This document shows positions 17,968 to 29,579 of a stretch of 64,000 bases of DNA, in pieces. Position numbers and translations under genes: made by a program. The stretch spans positions 253,177 to 317,176 of the forward strand of contig RQTK01000321.1 in assembly GCA_003991915.1 (NCBI GenBank). The letters are read 5' to 3'. Position 1 is the first letter of the stretch. Each line of letters begins with the position of its first letter. This stretch comes from Elysia chlorotica. Lineage: Eukaryota > Mollusca > Gastropoda > Plakobranchidae. The notes under the pieces are model-generated. The model did not search any database, was not told the origin of the DNA, and saw only the letters and a list, made by a program, of their open reading frames with translations.

Positions 17968-18670
17968 CCATGGGAGTGCTAGGTCATCCTTGTCCATATA
18001 TCAATGGCCTCCGAACCTAAGACGCCTATTTTTCGTCGTTGCTATGGTTGGAAGTTTTCCTTGCTGGGCATTTTATCCTTCCAAGCTACACCCTTTCCTA
18101 CTTTAAAGTATTTGTGTGTATGCGTTCTTTTGTCATAGTCCATGTTTCTGATTCGCAAAAGAGAACAGTTCCTACTGCGGCTCTAAAAGTGTATTTTCAG
18201 ATCCTTTTTCAATCCCGATTTCCAAATGCTGTCTAGTTACGATAGTGCTGCCCGTGCAATACCAATTCTAATTTTTATATCTAGTATGTTTTGAATAGGT
18301 ATTCATCCACGTTCCTAATCGAAATTCCTCGACATGATTCAGCACATTATCACATAGTGTCTTGATTGAAAAGCAAGTACCGGTATTCTGGTTAAGGCAT
18401 GTAGTCTACAATCCTTTTTGCCTAGCATCTCGTTCTAGTGTTATAAATCATTGACCTCTCAGATGGTAAGTGATCTGCAAAGGATTTTTCTCTAGATGAC
18501 GCCTACTTCTGGCTCTGTCGAGGACGAAACCCTTAAGTTGTATTAATTTTTATTGCGTTAATCGCACATTCAAACTGTGGAAACTACAATAATTTGTAAA
18601 TTATAATTAAGTGTTTACAAGGGGGAAAATGTACAAATAAGAAAGTTGGTCACCTTCACAAGGAACACCT
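17968..18670. other. Intergenic sequence, no gene recognised
   Basis: Mixed composition; short open frames lack coding character or splice context. Confidence 0.4.
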
Positions 18671-18675
18671 TAACA

Positions 18676-18677
18676 CA

Positions 18678-18740
<63 letters not shown>

Positions 18741-18741
18741 A
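18676..18741. repeat. (ACA)n microsatellite
   Basis: About 21 AAC units. Confidence 0.95.
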
Positions 18742-18797
18742 CACCTCGTTGCGCCTGTAATCAAACCTGGAAGTAATCAAACCTGCTAGAGAGAGCC

Positions 18798-18990
18798 GAA
18801 GAAGAAGAAGAAGAAGAAGAAGAAGAAGAAGAAGAAGAAGAAGAAGAAGAAGAAGAAGAAGAAGAAGAAGAAGAAGAAGAAGAAGAAGAAGAAGAAGAAG
18901 AAGAAGAAGAAGAAGAAGAACAACAACAACAACAACAGCAGCAACAGCAGCAGCAGCAATAATAAAACAACAACAACAACAACAACAACA
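18798..18990. repeat. (GAA)n / (CAA)n compound microsatellite
   Basis: About 41 GAA units (18798-18920), then CAA/CAG units, an AATAATAAAA break, and CAA units to 18990. Confidence 0.95.
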
Positions 18991-19279
18991 GGAAAATCCA
19001 AAGATGTTATAAATAGATTTATAATTATAGGGCCTAATTGTCCAGTATAATTTCTTAGGAAACTCCTAGCAGAAAATTTTGTACCCTCTCAGATTGTGTG
19101 GTATTAAACTTTTATACTGCTCACACCAGTGGAAACTGCAGTTCAATACTGCTTTAGTGCTTCCGACTGCTTTTCTTATAGTTTATCTATGGTAACAATG
19201 ATTTTATCGTCTTACTGAAAAGTGAAAAGTGAAAAAGCAACGAGATCACAACATTTAATATTAATTAATAATTAATTGT

Positions 19280-20050
19280 TGTACTAACCACTTAGATCTA
19301 GTTTATTTATCTGTCTGAAACTAGACCAGATAGATAAATTATAATCTAGATTAAATACTAAATTCTAATTCTATAGATCTAGTGTTGGTAGAAGATCTCT
19401 CTCATAATTTAAGGTGTCCAAGGTATGAAATTGAAAAAGGATTTGATCTAGTTCTAGATCTAGATTCTCTAGGCCTATATAATTATGCTATGTTTTAAAG
19501 TAAATAATGGATATCCATAGTGTTTATAATCATTATTTAAAATGCAGAAACACTAGATCTGTCATATATATAGATTCTGAGTCTAGATCTATATAGATCT
19601 ACACCATTTTTTTGTGTCCAAATTTTGCTTTGCACTAGATCTAGATCTATATGACTAGAATTTACTAGTATGAAGATCTAGACTCTAGATTATAGCTCTT
19701 ATTTATTTGTTTTTGTCTAATGGTTTTTGTCTATTGCAATTATTCTACCTAAGACAGTAAATAACCTTTATTTACACCCAGGAAACGTTAAATTAGGAGC
19801 CAGCTTCTCTTAATTTGACAAAGTAGTTGATTTGAAAAAAAAACAACAACACTCAAATTTAGTGCATAGATCTAGCAAATTTTGGCCAATAACAAAATAT
19901 TCTACATGTAGTGCATGTAGGAAAGTTTGGACATAAATCTATAGATCTATATAGATCTAAGTTTAAGAGGTAGAAACACTAAATATAGTGCATATGGACA
20001 CATCCAATATAGCCTAGCAAAATTTGGACAGAAACAAATAGATCTAGCAT
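19280..20050. repeat. TAGATCTA-rich block upstream of ANKRD54
   Basis: Dozens of overlapping AGATCT, CTAGAT and TAGATCTA words occur in an AT-rich stretch, with densest runs near 19440-19700 and 19938-19970. Neither strand codes. The palindromic word is far more frequent here than elsewhere in the window. Confidence 0.7.
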
Positions 20051-21286
20051 GCTATATATAAATACTCAGCCATGTTTTAGTTCAAATCAAATCAAATTCT
20101 TCGACAGTACCAGCAATTAAAAGGAAGCTCTCACCTAGTTTTTAAACGTTTCTTTAGGTCTGAAGAAAGTTTTTTTTGTCAATGTCAAATAAAAATATTG
20201 CTATAAAGAATAATAGATTTAGGTACACAGCTAGGTACTTTTTATCTAGATGACAATTTTTGACTACAATAGCGATTGATGTTTCTTTTTCAGGATAATT
20301 GATGAGCATTGTTTCACAATTCCTATTTTGAATGAAAGACTAAAAGATATTTTTTTATTATTAAATAGGGCCCCATCGAAGTTGAATATATATGTTGATA
20401 TTAATATATAGTCTACAAGTTTGGACAAAATAAAAATGAACATTAATTAGCATTTTATACCATGAAAAAATGAATGTTTAACCTAAAATTTCATTTTACA
20501 CAATATACAGATAAATCTGTTATTATTGTTACAAAATAAAAATGTCAAGTCTTTTTAACAGGATATGAAGGGAAATGCATAAATTTGATGACAATACAGT
20601 TTATGATAATTTGCAATCATTCTGAACTAAGAGTCTAGAGAATATTTCATGTGGATCACTCCTTAACATTCAATACAATGGAAGGATACATAAACCACAA
20701 AAGAGTAAAAAAAATTCAGACAACACTGCTTACTTACCATATTAATTTTGAATAATATTGCATGTCAAAGTTTCCTTTTGTTGTTTTTATTATCCCAGTA
20801 CTATTTCTTTTAAAAGCATGTCTTGTTAAGCAATTTAGGCATTAAATACATTTATAATTGTTGTTCAACAAATCGTAATTTTTCTAATGTCTATTGTGTG
20901 CCAGCTTTAAATGAAGAATCAGAAATTGGAAGGACTGAATAATGAATGAGATTGTAACTGAGCCTAAGAGAAGAAAATAACCTATCCTCTTGCAAAAGTC
21001 TGTTCACAAGAAATTTTGCCTTATTAATCTTTGTGTTTGAGGTTTCCACTGTAGGTTAGTTTGTGCTTCTTACAAATCATTGCATTTTGGCAACTGATGG
21101 CAAGCTTTGATAGTTTTAAATCAGTTTTATGTATCTATCTTTATGATCAGTTGGTCATCTTAGAAAACTTGTGTTATTTTCTCAAGAAATAAAAAAATGT
21201 TGACCCTAAATTTTATATGTCCGACTTTTCAAATTTGTGAAAGAAAAATTAAAGTATTTTTATTGATCACTTTTCTTGTCTTACAG
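20051..21286. other. AT-rich region upstream of ANKRD54 coding start
   Basis: Ends in a polypyrimidine acceptor (TTGTCTTACAG) at 21286, so a 5' UTR intron probably covers part of it. The first noncoding exon and promoter were not located. Confidence 0.45.
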
Positions 21287-21339
21287 GATTGAAGGGTTTC
21301 AGAGTTTATAAACTTGCTTTGCAAGTCGATATCTGAACC

Positions 21340-21582
21340 ATGGAGGCAGATCTCATTGACAGCTCGGATGAGGATGATATTCCCAGTTTCACCCCAACAT
21401 CCACCAGCATATCTGTTGTCACTTCTTTTGCACCTTTTTCTTCAAACCATAACCCCTCTGTCATGACCAGTACTTCAAGACTAGAGGCTGCATCAAGCGC
21501 TAGCAGCTGCCCTCTGAGACAGGTGGAGCCACCACATCAAGAGACGGTCCAATTTCAGACTCCTCGTTTTGATGCAATGAAT
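21340..21582 (+). CDS. ANKRD54: ANKRD54 coding exon 1
   Basis: The exon begins at 21287 after TTACAG; ATG at 21340 follows in-frame stops and opens MEADLIDSSDEDDIPSFTP. It ends phase 0 at donor GTATGT. Confidence 0.88.
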
Positions 21583-21880
21583 GTATGTTCAGCTAATCAT
21601 CTATTCATTAATTGCTGAGATCTATTGCTTAAAAATAAAATGCCTGTTTCAAGTAAATTAAATATTCTGTCTAAGGGTATGAAATTTGGATTAAAAAAAA
21701 AATAAAAATAATGTCATTTTCAGTAAAAAAAAAAAAAAAAAAAATTTTATTCATCCACAAGAGAAATTTAGGTTGGAATTGCCAGCAACAAGGGTAAAAC
21801 TTGACATTAATATGAAAACATTGATGTAAAGCATTAAGCATATAAATTCCGTGCTTTCTCTGTCTCTCTCTCTCTCTCTC

Positions 21881-21941
<61 letters not shown>

Positions 21942-24900
21942 CTATTTGTCTCTCTCTGTCACTCAAGTTTTTATCTCTCTGTTGTTGAAGAGGGTTGCCA
22001 GATCTTATTGCTTTGAGAAGAATGTACAAACTTATTAAGGTGTTTGTAATGTAGAATTGAATTCTGCTAAATCAAGCAAGCCTTTGAGCTGGAATGAATA
22101 GTTTTCTGGTTTCCTATTTCAATATTCATTATTTTAGCGATAAAAAGCGAATGTTTAAATTCAATATGATGTCAAGAGTGAATAATTAGGTTCCATTAAC
22201 TCTTTCCACTAGTAAGCTTATTACTCCTTTGAACTGCCAATCAAGGAGTTTTTCGTTGATGCGAGTCGAAAGAGTTAAGAAGCATCTTTAACAAAGGTTA
22301 GAATAAAAGACATAATAATTAACTAAATTATAAAAATAACAGATTTAAGGGGATTTCTCCGATACGATCAGAAATGTCTAGAACAAGGTTATGCATTTTA
22401 CACTTAGTTACTACTCTACGGGTATTGCAAAGTGTAATGTATCATTTTTTACTTCTCTTGTTCATACAGCTACAGCCATTAAAAATCACCATGGCATTTC
22501 CAGTGACAATACTTTCTTCAGGATTGTACGAACCTTTAAGCCAGAGCCAAATCAAGTTAACTATTAAGGATCCCATCGGTACCCGATCTCTTATTCATGG
22601 CTCTGCTTATAGCGGAACGTTGAGAGCAGCTCGGAGGCAGTCTTTGAGTAGAATTGGGATGCCATGCTGGTCAGGTAAGACATTTGGTATGGCTGTTAAA
22701 ACAAAATATGACTTCAATTGTTGTTTAGTATTAATATCGGTCCGTAAGGACTTCTCAGGCTGCACCATATCGTGAGCTCTGATGAGTATGTTGTGTTTAG
22801 ATCAAATGCTGGCAGAGCAAGAGAATTTTTTACGTGTTCCTGCTGATTGGAAAGCCTAATTTGTTATGACGAATCATGTTTGACTTTTAGAATTGGTACT
22901 GATAAAATTGTGCGTCCTTGATAGCATCTGGGATATTCAAATAATTATGTCCCGGTAACTTTTTTGCCCACATAATATGAAATAAAAATCCATGTATGTG
23001 TTTGGATTTAATATCATTGCCGGTAAACCTTTTTTTTGTTGTTGTGTGTGTTCATGTACAAAATGGCTTTTTTCAATTTCATCCTCACTCTCTTAGAAAT
23101 TAATGAGGATAATTATTTCAGGGTTAATGGCTACCTTGATGTGGGCTCTGTCACAGAATAATAGCTGTTGCTGCATGTATTGTAGTTTGCCAGTTTGCAT
23201 GTAGAGATAGCACTGGGCCAGCAACCAATTTACCTTTTTTAAGACTTATCATTGTCAATAGTTAGTCAATTTGAAAACTTCACAATTTCTTTTACATCGT
23301 TTTTGAATCTGTCTGCTAACCTATTACAGTGCACAGCTACAGAAAGATAGATAATTTTTTTTTAATATTTCAACCTTTTGTGTCAATGTATCAAATACTA
23401 TCTTGGAATACTCATCTTTCCAAAACATTTGTTTATTTCTTGTCCATATTTCTTTTTGAATGTGATATAGGGGAATATAAATATGGCTGCTAATAAATGT
23501 GAAAGGAATATCCAATATTTGTTCGCAACAAACTGACTTGTTTTCAATATTTCATACATCCCCAGCTGAAAAGAAACTGTTGGCAGCTGTACGGAACAAT
23601 GATTTGTCTACTGGTAAGACTTTTCTTCCAATCAATAATAAGCACTTATTTATGGGATTTCACTTCACTTATACCTTAGTCTAGATGACCATTGGGGCAC
23701 CAAGGATGATCGTGCAACCTCTTTTCTCCATCCTTCTCTGTTTTCAGCCTTTCGAAGGGCTTCACCCAGTATTGAACCTGTCCATTCTGTAATGTTATCT
23801 ACCCATCTCTTTTTCTGTAGACGTGCCATTCCTTCTCCTTCCATTCTACTGTGCCCTGTAGGATCATCTTTGCAAGTCCAGTTGATCTTGTTAATATGTA
23901 ATGTGCCATTACCATCTTGATTTGCGTTTTTTTTTTCACAATCACAGCGGTGAAATCTTTATAGGACCCACTAACATGCCTGACACTGTTCCTCACTTTA
24001 TCATTTATAACATGATCTCTGTAGAAGCCCAAAAGTCTTCTTCAAAGCATCTCATTTCTGTAGCTTGTATCTTTCTTTATCTCTTACACCCGTACAGGAA
24101 GACAATGTTTTAAAATATTAAAGGAAAGGATCAGTCACACGCAAAGTTTAACAAAGCTTGATTGAGAAAATAAAAGCATTTGATAATAAGCAAAATTGCA
24201 CCTGAGTTATCAATTTCAATATACATGTACTTGTATTGAAATATTTATTCAGTGAAAATTTAGTTTGTGTCCTTTAAAACGACATTCAACTTAAAATTTT
24301 GCTAATTCTGTTTAAAAAAATGTAGTGCATGGTGTGTAATGGAGGAGTTAAAATGTTTGTATGTATATATAAAATATTATGGTTTCTAGCCTGTAAAACA
24401 AATCATTTGATTGTGGATTCATTACTTGTAAAGGGGGGGGGGGGGGTAGAAACATTTAGTAATGGTGGGATGTGGGTCTGTTCTGAATATTTCATGGAGG
24501 GCACATGTGTCCATATATCTCACTTCATATCAAACAAGTGCCAGTCAGTAGGGCTTGAGACTGACTCCTAAGAGATCTTAGGTCCATTCCTTGATCAGGG
24601 TTAGATTTTTCCTTATCAATTCTTCACTTGACAAAAGGTTTGTGTGTCAATGTAAATTTATTTTGTGTAAGTAAGTGTGCGGCACTTGTACAAGTAAAGC
24701 ATGTTTTAAGAGTTAATGCTCATAAACAACATTTGCATTCAATTATGTGCTGAGAATGTCCAATGACTGTTTGCACAATGCTACGCGCACCCAACTGAAC
24801 TTCAAAAAAACTAATAGAAGTTAAAAGCTGTATAATATCAATAAATCAAAATGCTTTAAACCTAGCTAAGCACATTTTATTGTTATTAGTAGATGTTCCT

Positions 24901-27900
24901 GTTTAGTTGAAACATATTAACCACAGGTAATTAAGTGGTAGAGTATTAAGCTTTTAATTTGAGTTCTGGACAATGGTCAGGGAGGAAAGAATGTCAGATT
25001 TCATCATATGTTGGATTAACCAGTGTCAGTATTATGTGAGGAGTCCTGATGTCCAAAACTATTTTCGTGTGGCAGTACATAAACAGTTGTCAGATTTTAT
25101 AAGCCTTGACGCGTAACGCGTCATCGTATAGGATACATACACCTTTGGACATCTAGGAGACATGAAATCAGGAGCTAGTTTTGTTTTATCCCACTTTCTC
25201 TCTTCCTCTCTCTCTCTCTCTCTCTCTCTCTTTTTCTCTCTCTCTGTTTTTCTTTTCCTTCCCTCATCACTTTCAATGCCCTCACTTATTTACTCCTTAG
25301 AATACTTATGTGGCTCTTTTTTTGTATGCTGATGTGAAAATCCCAACATATCATGAATAATAATATTTATTATAAAAAAAAATATCTTCACCAGTTATTC
25401 GTCTTCTAGACGATGGCATCAACCCTAATGTGTCAGATTCAAAGAAAAGGACTGCTCTGCACATTGCTGCCTCACAGGGATTAGATCACATAGGTATTTA
25501 AGCCAAACTTCTATACATCTGGTTATCTGTATGATTGTATACTAATAAGTTGACTATTAGTATTTTTTCATCAATATTAACAAAGGATATTAAGGCTTTA
25601 CTAGAGTAATCGAACCAAAACAAATGGGATGCGTAAATGCTATTTTTTCAGGTCACACAAGTGTTATATTTGTCAGTATCATTACTATCATTCATTGAAT
25701 AACTTTTTCTTTTAGATCTTTAGAGGTCATTCTTTTATAAGTATATTATATAGTTCAAGTCGAGTAGTGCTGAGATAATAATTTAAGTTTCCAAAGCATT
25801 AGTCTGTGGGAAAAAAGATCACTCTTAAACCAAAACTAGTGCCATACTTTTTAGAGAAGACGTGATCTGCACCTGTTCAGCATTGGCTAAGATTAAAATG
25901 TGTTTTGTTTTGTTTGGACTCATAAGTGTCTCTTAATCTTAATCTTTTTGATAAATCATCGTAACAATGTCTCGTAGAGAGTTTAGATTCCCTACATAAG
26001 CTAGCTGGAAGAATCTATATTTCAGCGTGAAGAAAGGAACTAACAATGTTGACTCCAGAGGTGTTGAAGAAAGAGAGAAACAGTACAACAAGCTCAATAT
26101 CAACACACAGAAGTTTTCATGATTTATTAAGGTTCTTTTCTTGTTTTTTTTTTTTTTTTTTTTTTTTATTTTGTTATCATTATCTTTTAATTGAAGGATT
26201 GAGTCTCTTGTGAAATTTTATTAACTTTTCATTTTATGCCTTTCAGTCAGTTGTTTAACTGCAAGAAGAGCTGATCCCAACAAAATTGATATTTTGGGCA
26301 ACTCACCATTACATTTAGGTATGTTGCTCATTCTTTTTCCTTCCTTTTCATTTGTATGAAAACTATGGTAACATTAAGTAGGCAGTAGGTAATAAAGTAA
26401 CTTGTAAGTAGGCTTTATTGGAGTCGTAATGAGCTGGTTATATTTTAAAGATTTCTAATTTAATTTAATAAAGGAAAGAACTTTTTTTTTTTACTTGAGA
26501 CTGCCAATAGTATAAAAACATAGAGATCAAACGTGTTGAGTGTGGTCTATATGTAGGAATGAAGTGTGGCGCTTTAAATCTAAAAATAATGTACAAAGAG
26601 TAGCTTTGTTCTGAAATGATGAAAAAAATGTGAAAAATATTAGAGCTTTATAAACAGATAAAGAGACATGGGTATAAGATTAAGAAGAGTAATTTTTTGT
26701 TTTATTTTGTTCATCTGTTAAACAATTTAAAGTCATTTTAATAGTATAGGGAATGGGTTTTAAGCAGTTATATGATAAAAGAGCAAAAGAGTGCTTTGGG
26801 CAAATTTAAAGAACAGCGTTGTTTGGCTCTACATGTATGCTACTCTTGTGTTTGCTAATGAGTGCTTTAATCCTTTTCTTTTAGCTGCTTGTCGTGGTGA
26901 TACCAAAGTTGTGCGAATACTTATTGGTTCAGGTAATTAAAACATTTGTTTGTTTGTTTTTGTTTTGTTTTATTGTTATTTTTTTTCATTCTGCCTCCAC
27001 GGAAAGTGCAGATTCCAGAAAAACTGATAAAATCACTTAAGGCAAACCAAATTTTTGTATGCCTAATTTTACCTTACATTATTACTCATTTTCAAAAATA
27101 AATATATTTGGGATTTGTTTTGTTTCGTGCAGCATCACAACAAGACTTTACAGGTCTTTAGATGTTCGAGGCTCAAGTTGTTGTTTTTTTTTCACCTAAT
27201 TCTTCTTATCCTGACTTATAAGTGTAACATTTGTTTAGCCCTGCTATGGGTATTTTAAACAAAGGGTTGCTTATGGTTAGATTATTTTGAGCTAAACTAA
27301 TTAGTTTATTTATCAAGATTATAGTTTTAAACAAGAAGAATAAAAAATTAATAATGTTAAATAAACTTTCACTCATCAAAGTTCAAAAACTTATATAAAA
27401 TAACTTTCTGAGGCCATGGAGCAAGGGTTGTGTGTATATTTACAAGGTTTATTGCGTTCAGACCATGTGTACTTTTCACTCTGTTTTCGGCATGCACCAA
27501 ACTAGAGTGTTCACACCAGTATGTTTCGCATGTGTATGTTTGACTCTGATATACACATGCAATCAAGGGGTCATTGCGCATGCGCGAACCCCAGTGATCT
27601 GCGGTCTTCAAAACAAACACATAAATATGGCGTCTGCAGAAGCCTGTATAGAATGTCTGGAGGAACGGCCAATTTTGTATGATATAAAAAAATCCAGGCT
27701 ATTTAAAAAAATTCTGTTTGCTCTTTTTCCGTTTTGCTGGGAGAGATTGTAAGAGCAGCAAACAATTTCATCTTCCTTTTCACTGGTACTCCATTGTTCT
27801 TCTTCGCTAGCAGAACTAGATCTAGGTTTCTGGTCTTCATTGTATGCCGCCATTTCGATTGATGCGGTCAAACAAACAAGATCACGTGACAGTCGAACAC

Positions 27901-29337
27901 TCTTAAAAAACAGAGTGCAAACTACACATGCGTTTGCTTGTGTATATTTGAATCTGCGAAAAGTACACGCCGTCTGAACAGAAATAATTCCAAGGACATA
28001 CACATGGAAAAAATCCTTCGTCTGTACAGTCCCTTAGTTTTAAGTTTTGACAGATAATTGTTTTGGCTGTGTATTAAGATGTTTTTATTAGTGGTTGTTC
28101 TTGCTTGGACCCTTTTTTCATAAGTCTATCAGATATTTTATTTCCTGATAAATTGATGTGGCTTGAGATCCACTGAAACGTATGTGTTATGTGATATTTA
28201 TTGCAAATAAATTTAATTTCTAGATTAATATAAATATAATAAAATCACTTACACTCTTTGTGATACAGAAAAGCAGTCCAACAACTATAGAGGCTTTAAC
28301 AAACGGAATGGCTGCCCCTTATAATCTATATACAATCTTTCTGAAATATTCTATTCATAAAAGTATTGATATAGAATTTACCCTTTTAATCTTCTGCATC
28401 TTGATGCATGTTACTTAAATTAACCTCTTTTATATCTGATAATTATGAGGATTTATATATATATATTAAAAAATCATAAAGGTTATATTAACATTTTTTA
28501 GTAAACAAATCCCAAATATATTTATTTTTGAAATAAAATGTGATGCCCTCTTACAGATGAGGGAAATTGCTTCCTTGGCACATGAATAGAAGTATTTGTA
28601 TAAATAAGACAATTTAAATATTTTGTGTTCCACTACAAATATAACTTTGAGGAAGTTTGAATATCTTGTAGTCTGCTAATAAAGTTAGAAAACAATTTTA
28701 TTTATTCCTGCAGGAGCTGATATATATAAGAAGGATGATATTGGAAGGACACCGCTAGAAATTGTCAAGTCCAGGCTGAACATGTTGAGACAAGATAGGA
28801 GTATATCTGCAGATAAGCTCATTGGGGAATGTCAAATGGTAATTTTCTATCATTCATTGTTTTTTGTTTGTTTGTTTATTTGTTGTTTTTTTGTGGGTTT
28901 TTTTAGGCGGGGGGCTTAAGGAATTCAACTTGATCATTCTCCTAAAAATTTCCTTTTTTTTCTAAAGTCATAAAATCATATTACTTTCTTTTATTACTAT
29001 GCTTTTATTTAAATTGAAAGCGAAATTAGTTTTTATCTTCATGGTACTGCCATGCCAATGCCGAATGCAACAGGTTTAATAAGATCAGATTCCGCTTAAG
29101 TTATGGTTTATGTCTTGTGTTTTCACGTTGCTGTATTTGCTTCCTCAGATCTGCGATGTGCTGAGGATACACTCCGAGCGGTTCCCTCACAGCGAGAGCA
29201 GCCAGGTGGATGCCTTGTGTAGCATGATGGCGCACGTCTCCACTAGGGAGCAGGCAGACGAGTGCGCAGATGCCATGCTCAATCAAATGTCTAACTTGAG
29301 CCTCGAACATCTAAAGACCTGTAAAGTCTTGTTGTGA
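21340..29337 (+). CDS. ANKRD54: ANKRD54 orthologue, ankyrin repeat domain protein 54
   Basis: Eight coding exons (21340-21582, 22470-22674, 23566-23613, 25395-25493, 26247-26318, 26885-26932, 28714-28838, 29149-29337) join in frame to 342 aa; human ANKRD54 is about 300 aa. Residues 1-149 are an acidic, Ser/Thr-rich disordered N terminus with a basic GTLRAARRQSL segment, equivalent to the human GRLRRAARPHRR region. Residues about 150-275 form four ankyrin repeats, including RTALHIAASQG, NSPLHLAACRGDTKVVRILI and RTPLEIVKSRLNML. The last 60 residues form the family-specific helical tail (STREQADECADAM). Known for mammals: a nucleo-cytoplasmic shuttling adaptor that binds SH3 proteins such as Lyn; the mollusc role is inferred. 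Introns carry a LINE 3' fragment, an inverted copy of exon 8, and a MITE. No lesion seen. Confidence 0.92.
21855..21937. repeat. (TC)n microsatellite in ANKRD54 intron 1
   Basis: TC repeat with occasional TG; it also acts as a long polypyrimidine tract in sense orientation. Confidence 0.93.
22197..22278. mobile_element. TTAA-flanked MITE-like element
   Basis: TTAA, then CTCTTTCCACT, and at the far end AGTCGAAAGAG then TTAA. The 11-bp ends are inverted with one mismatch. An inner palindrome has CTCCTT/AAGGAG arms. A TTAA target duplication is the hallmark of piggyBac-type transposition. A similar left end (TTAACTCTTTCC) occurs at 11824. Confidence 0.65.
22470..22674 (+). CDS. ANKRD54: ANKRD54 coding exon 2
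   Basis: Acceptor TTCATACAG, donor GTAAGA, ends phase 1. Encodes the linker with SGTLRAARRQSLSRIG, the conserved basic segment before the ankyrin repeats. Confidence 0.88.
23566..23613 (+). CDS. ANKRD54: ANKRD54 coding exon 3
   Basis: 48-bp phase 1-1 exon (acceptor CATCCCCAG, donor GTAAGA). Encodes AEKKLLAAVRNNDLST, the start of ankyrin repeat 1. Confidence 0.9.
23680..24110 (-). mobile_element. Degenerate LINE (non-LTR retrotransposon) ORF2 C-terminal fragment
   Basis: On the minus strand the reading includes YRDHVINDKVRNSVRHVSGS and LTRSTGLAKMILQGTVEW, the typical C-terminal tail of molluscan non-LTR reverse transcriptase ORFs. Frameshifts and stops break the rest. It sits antisense in ANKRD54 intron 3, 5'-truncated and dead. 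Confidence 0.8.
24434..24446. repeat. Poly(G) tract in ANKRD54 intron 3
   Basis: About 13 G in a row. Confidence 0.9.
24920..25170 (+). mobile_element. Old diverged SINE in ANKRD54 intron 3
   Basis: Motifs in SINE order: GTGGTAGAG (tRNA-like, about 24935), AGTGTCAGTATTATGTGA (about 25022), GTGTGGCAGTACATAAA (about 25067), TTGTCAGA and the tail CTAGGAGACATGAAA (about 25153). Strongly mutated. Confidence 0.5.
25195..25246. repeat. (TC)n microsatellite
   Basis: Pyrimidine dinucleotide tract upstream of ANKRD54 exon 4. Confidence 0.9.
25395..25493 (+). CDS. ANKRD54: ANKRD54 coding exon 4
   Basis: 99-bp phase 1-1 exon (acceptor CTTCACCAG, donor GTATTT), the size of one ankyrin repeat. Encodes IRLLDDGINPN and RTALHIAASQGLDHI. 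Confidence 0.93.
26247..26318 (+). CDS. ANKRD54: ANKRD54 coding exon 5
   Basis: Phase 1-1 exon (acceptor GCCTTTCAG, donor GTATGT). Encodes SCLTARRADPNKIDILGNSP of ankyrin repeats 2-3. Confidence 0.92.
26885..26932 (+). CDS. ANKRD54: ANKRD54 coding exon 6
   Basis: 48-bp phase 1-1 exon (acceptor CTTTTAG, donor GTAATT). Encodes ACRGDTKVVRILIGS of ankyrin repeat 3. Confidence 0.92.
27089..27180. repeat. Chimeric inverted copy of two ANKRD54 segments
   Basis: 27118-27177 is the reverse complement of the end of exon 8 plus 3' UTR (about 29299-29358, only about two mismatches). The adjoining 27091-27120 is the reverse complement of intron sequence at about 28503-28533. The two copies abut in reversed order and orientation. 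Confidence 0.85.
27456..27979. mobile_element. Non-autonomous DNA transposon with 22-bp inverted ends
   Basis: Left end GTTCAGACCATGTGTACTTT (27456 on) and right end, read on the minus strand from 27979, GTTCAGACGGCGTGTACTTT agree at 20 of 22 positions over the full ends. Two open frames start inside in opposite directions. The plus frame at 27627 begins MASAEACIECLEERPILYD, which resembles the first helix of a MADF (Myb/SANT-like) domain. The minus frame begins MAAYNEDQKPRSSSASEEEQ. Paired MADF and transposase ORFs are known from PIF/Harbinger elements, so this may be an internally deleted relative. Confidence 0.55.
28714..28838 (+). CDS. ANKRD54: ANKRD54 coding exon 7
   Basis: Acceptor TTCCTGCAG, donor GTAATT, phase 1 to 0. 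Encodes ADIYKKDDIGRTPLEIVKSR and the start of the post-ankyrin helix, LNMLRQD. Confidence 0.93.
29149..29337 (+). CDS. ANKRD54: ANKRD54 terminal coding exon 8
   Basis: Acceptor GCTTCCTCAG, 62 codons, TGA at 29335-29337. Encodes the conserved tail, with VDALCSMMAHVSTREQADEC aligning to the human DDLCTRLQMTSTKEQVDE segment. Confidence 0.93.
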   Translation: MCDVLRIHSERFPHSESSQVDALCSMMAHVSTREQADECADAMLNQMSNLSLEHLKTCKVLL

Positions 29338-29579
29338 CACTGCACGAAACAAGATGGCTTAAAGTTTGTGCTATACAGTCTCTTTATGCATTTTTTTAAA
29401 GAGGATGAGAGATCAGAGAATGCTTATTATTCAGGGAAGCCAATTTTTAGTAAGTTAACAGATTTTCAGTAGAAAACGGGGACAGGTCGAAGTTTATGTT
29501 CAGTGGTATGTCAAGAGAATGTTTTTTTTATGATCCAATTTTCTATGCAGCTGTACTTAAGAGGGTCAGTAAAAATTTA

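Noticed and set aside
27608-28003. 131-codon minus-strand protein as a host gene
   Set aside because: It lies within an element with 22-bp inverted ends and overlaps its opposing frame; better explained as transposon remnant.
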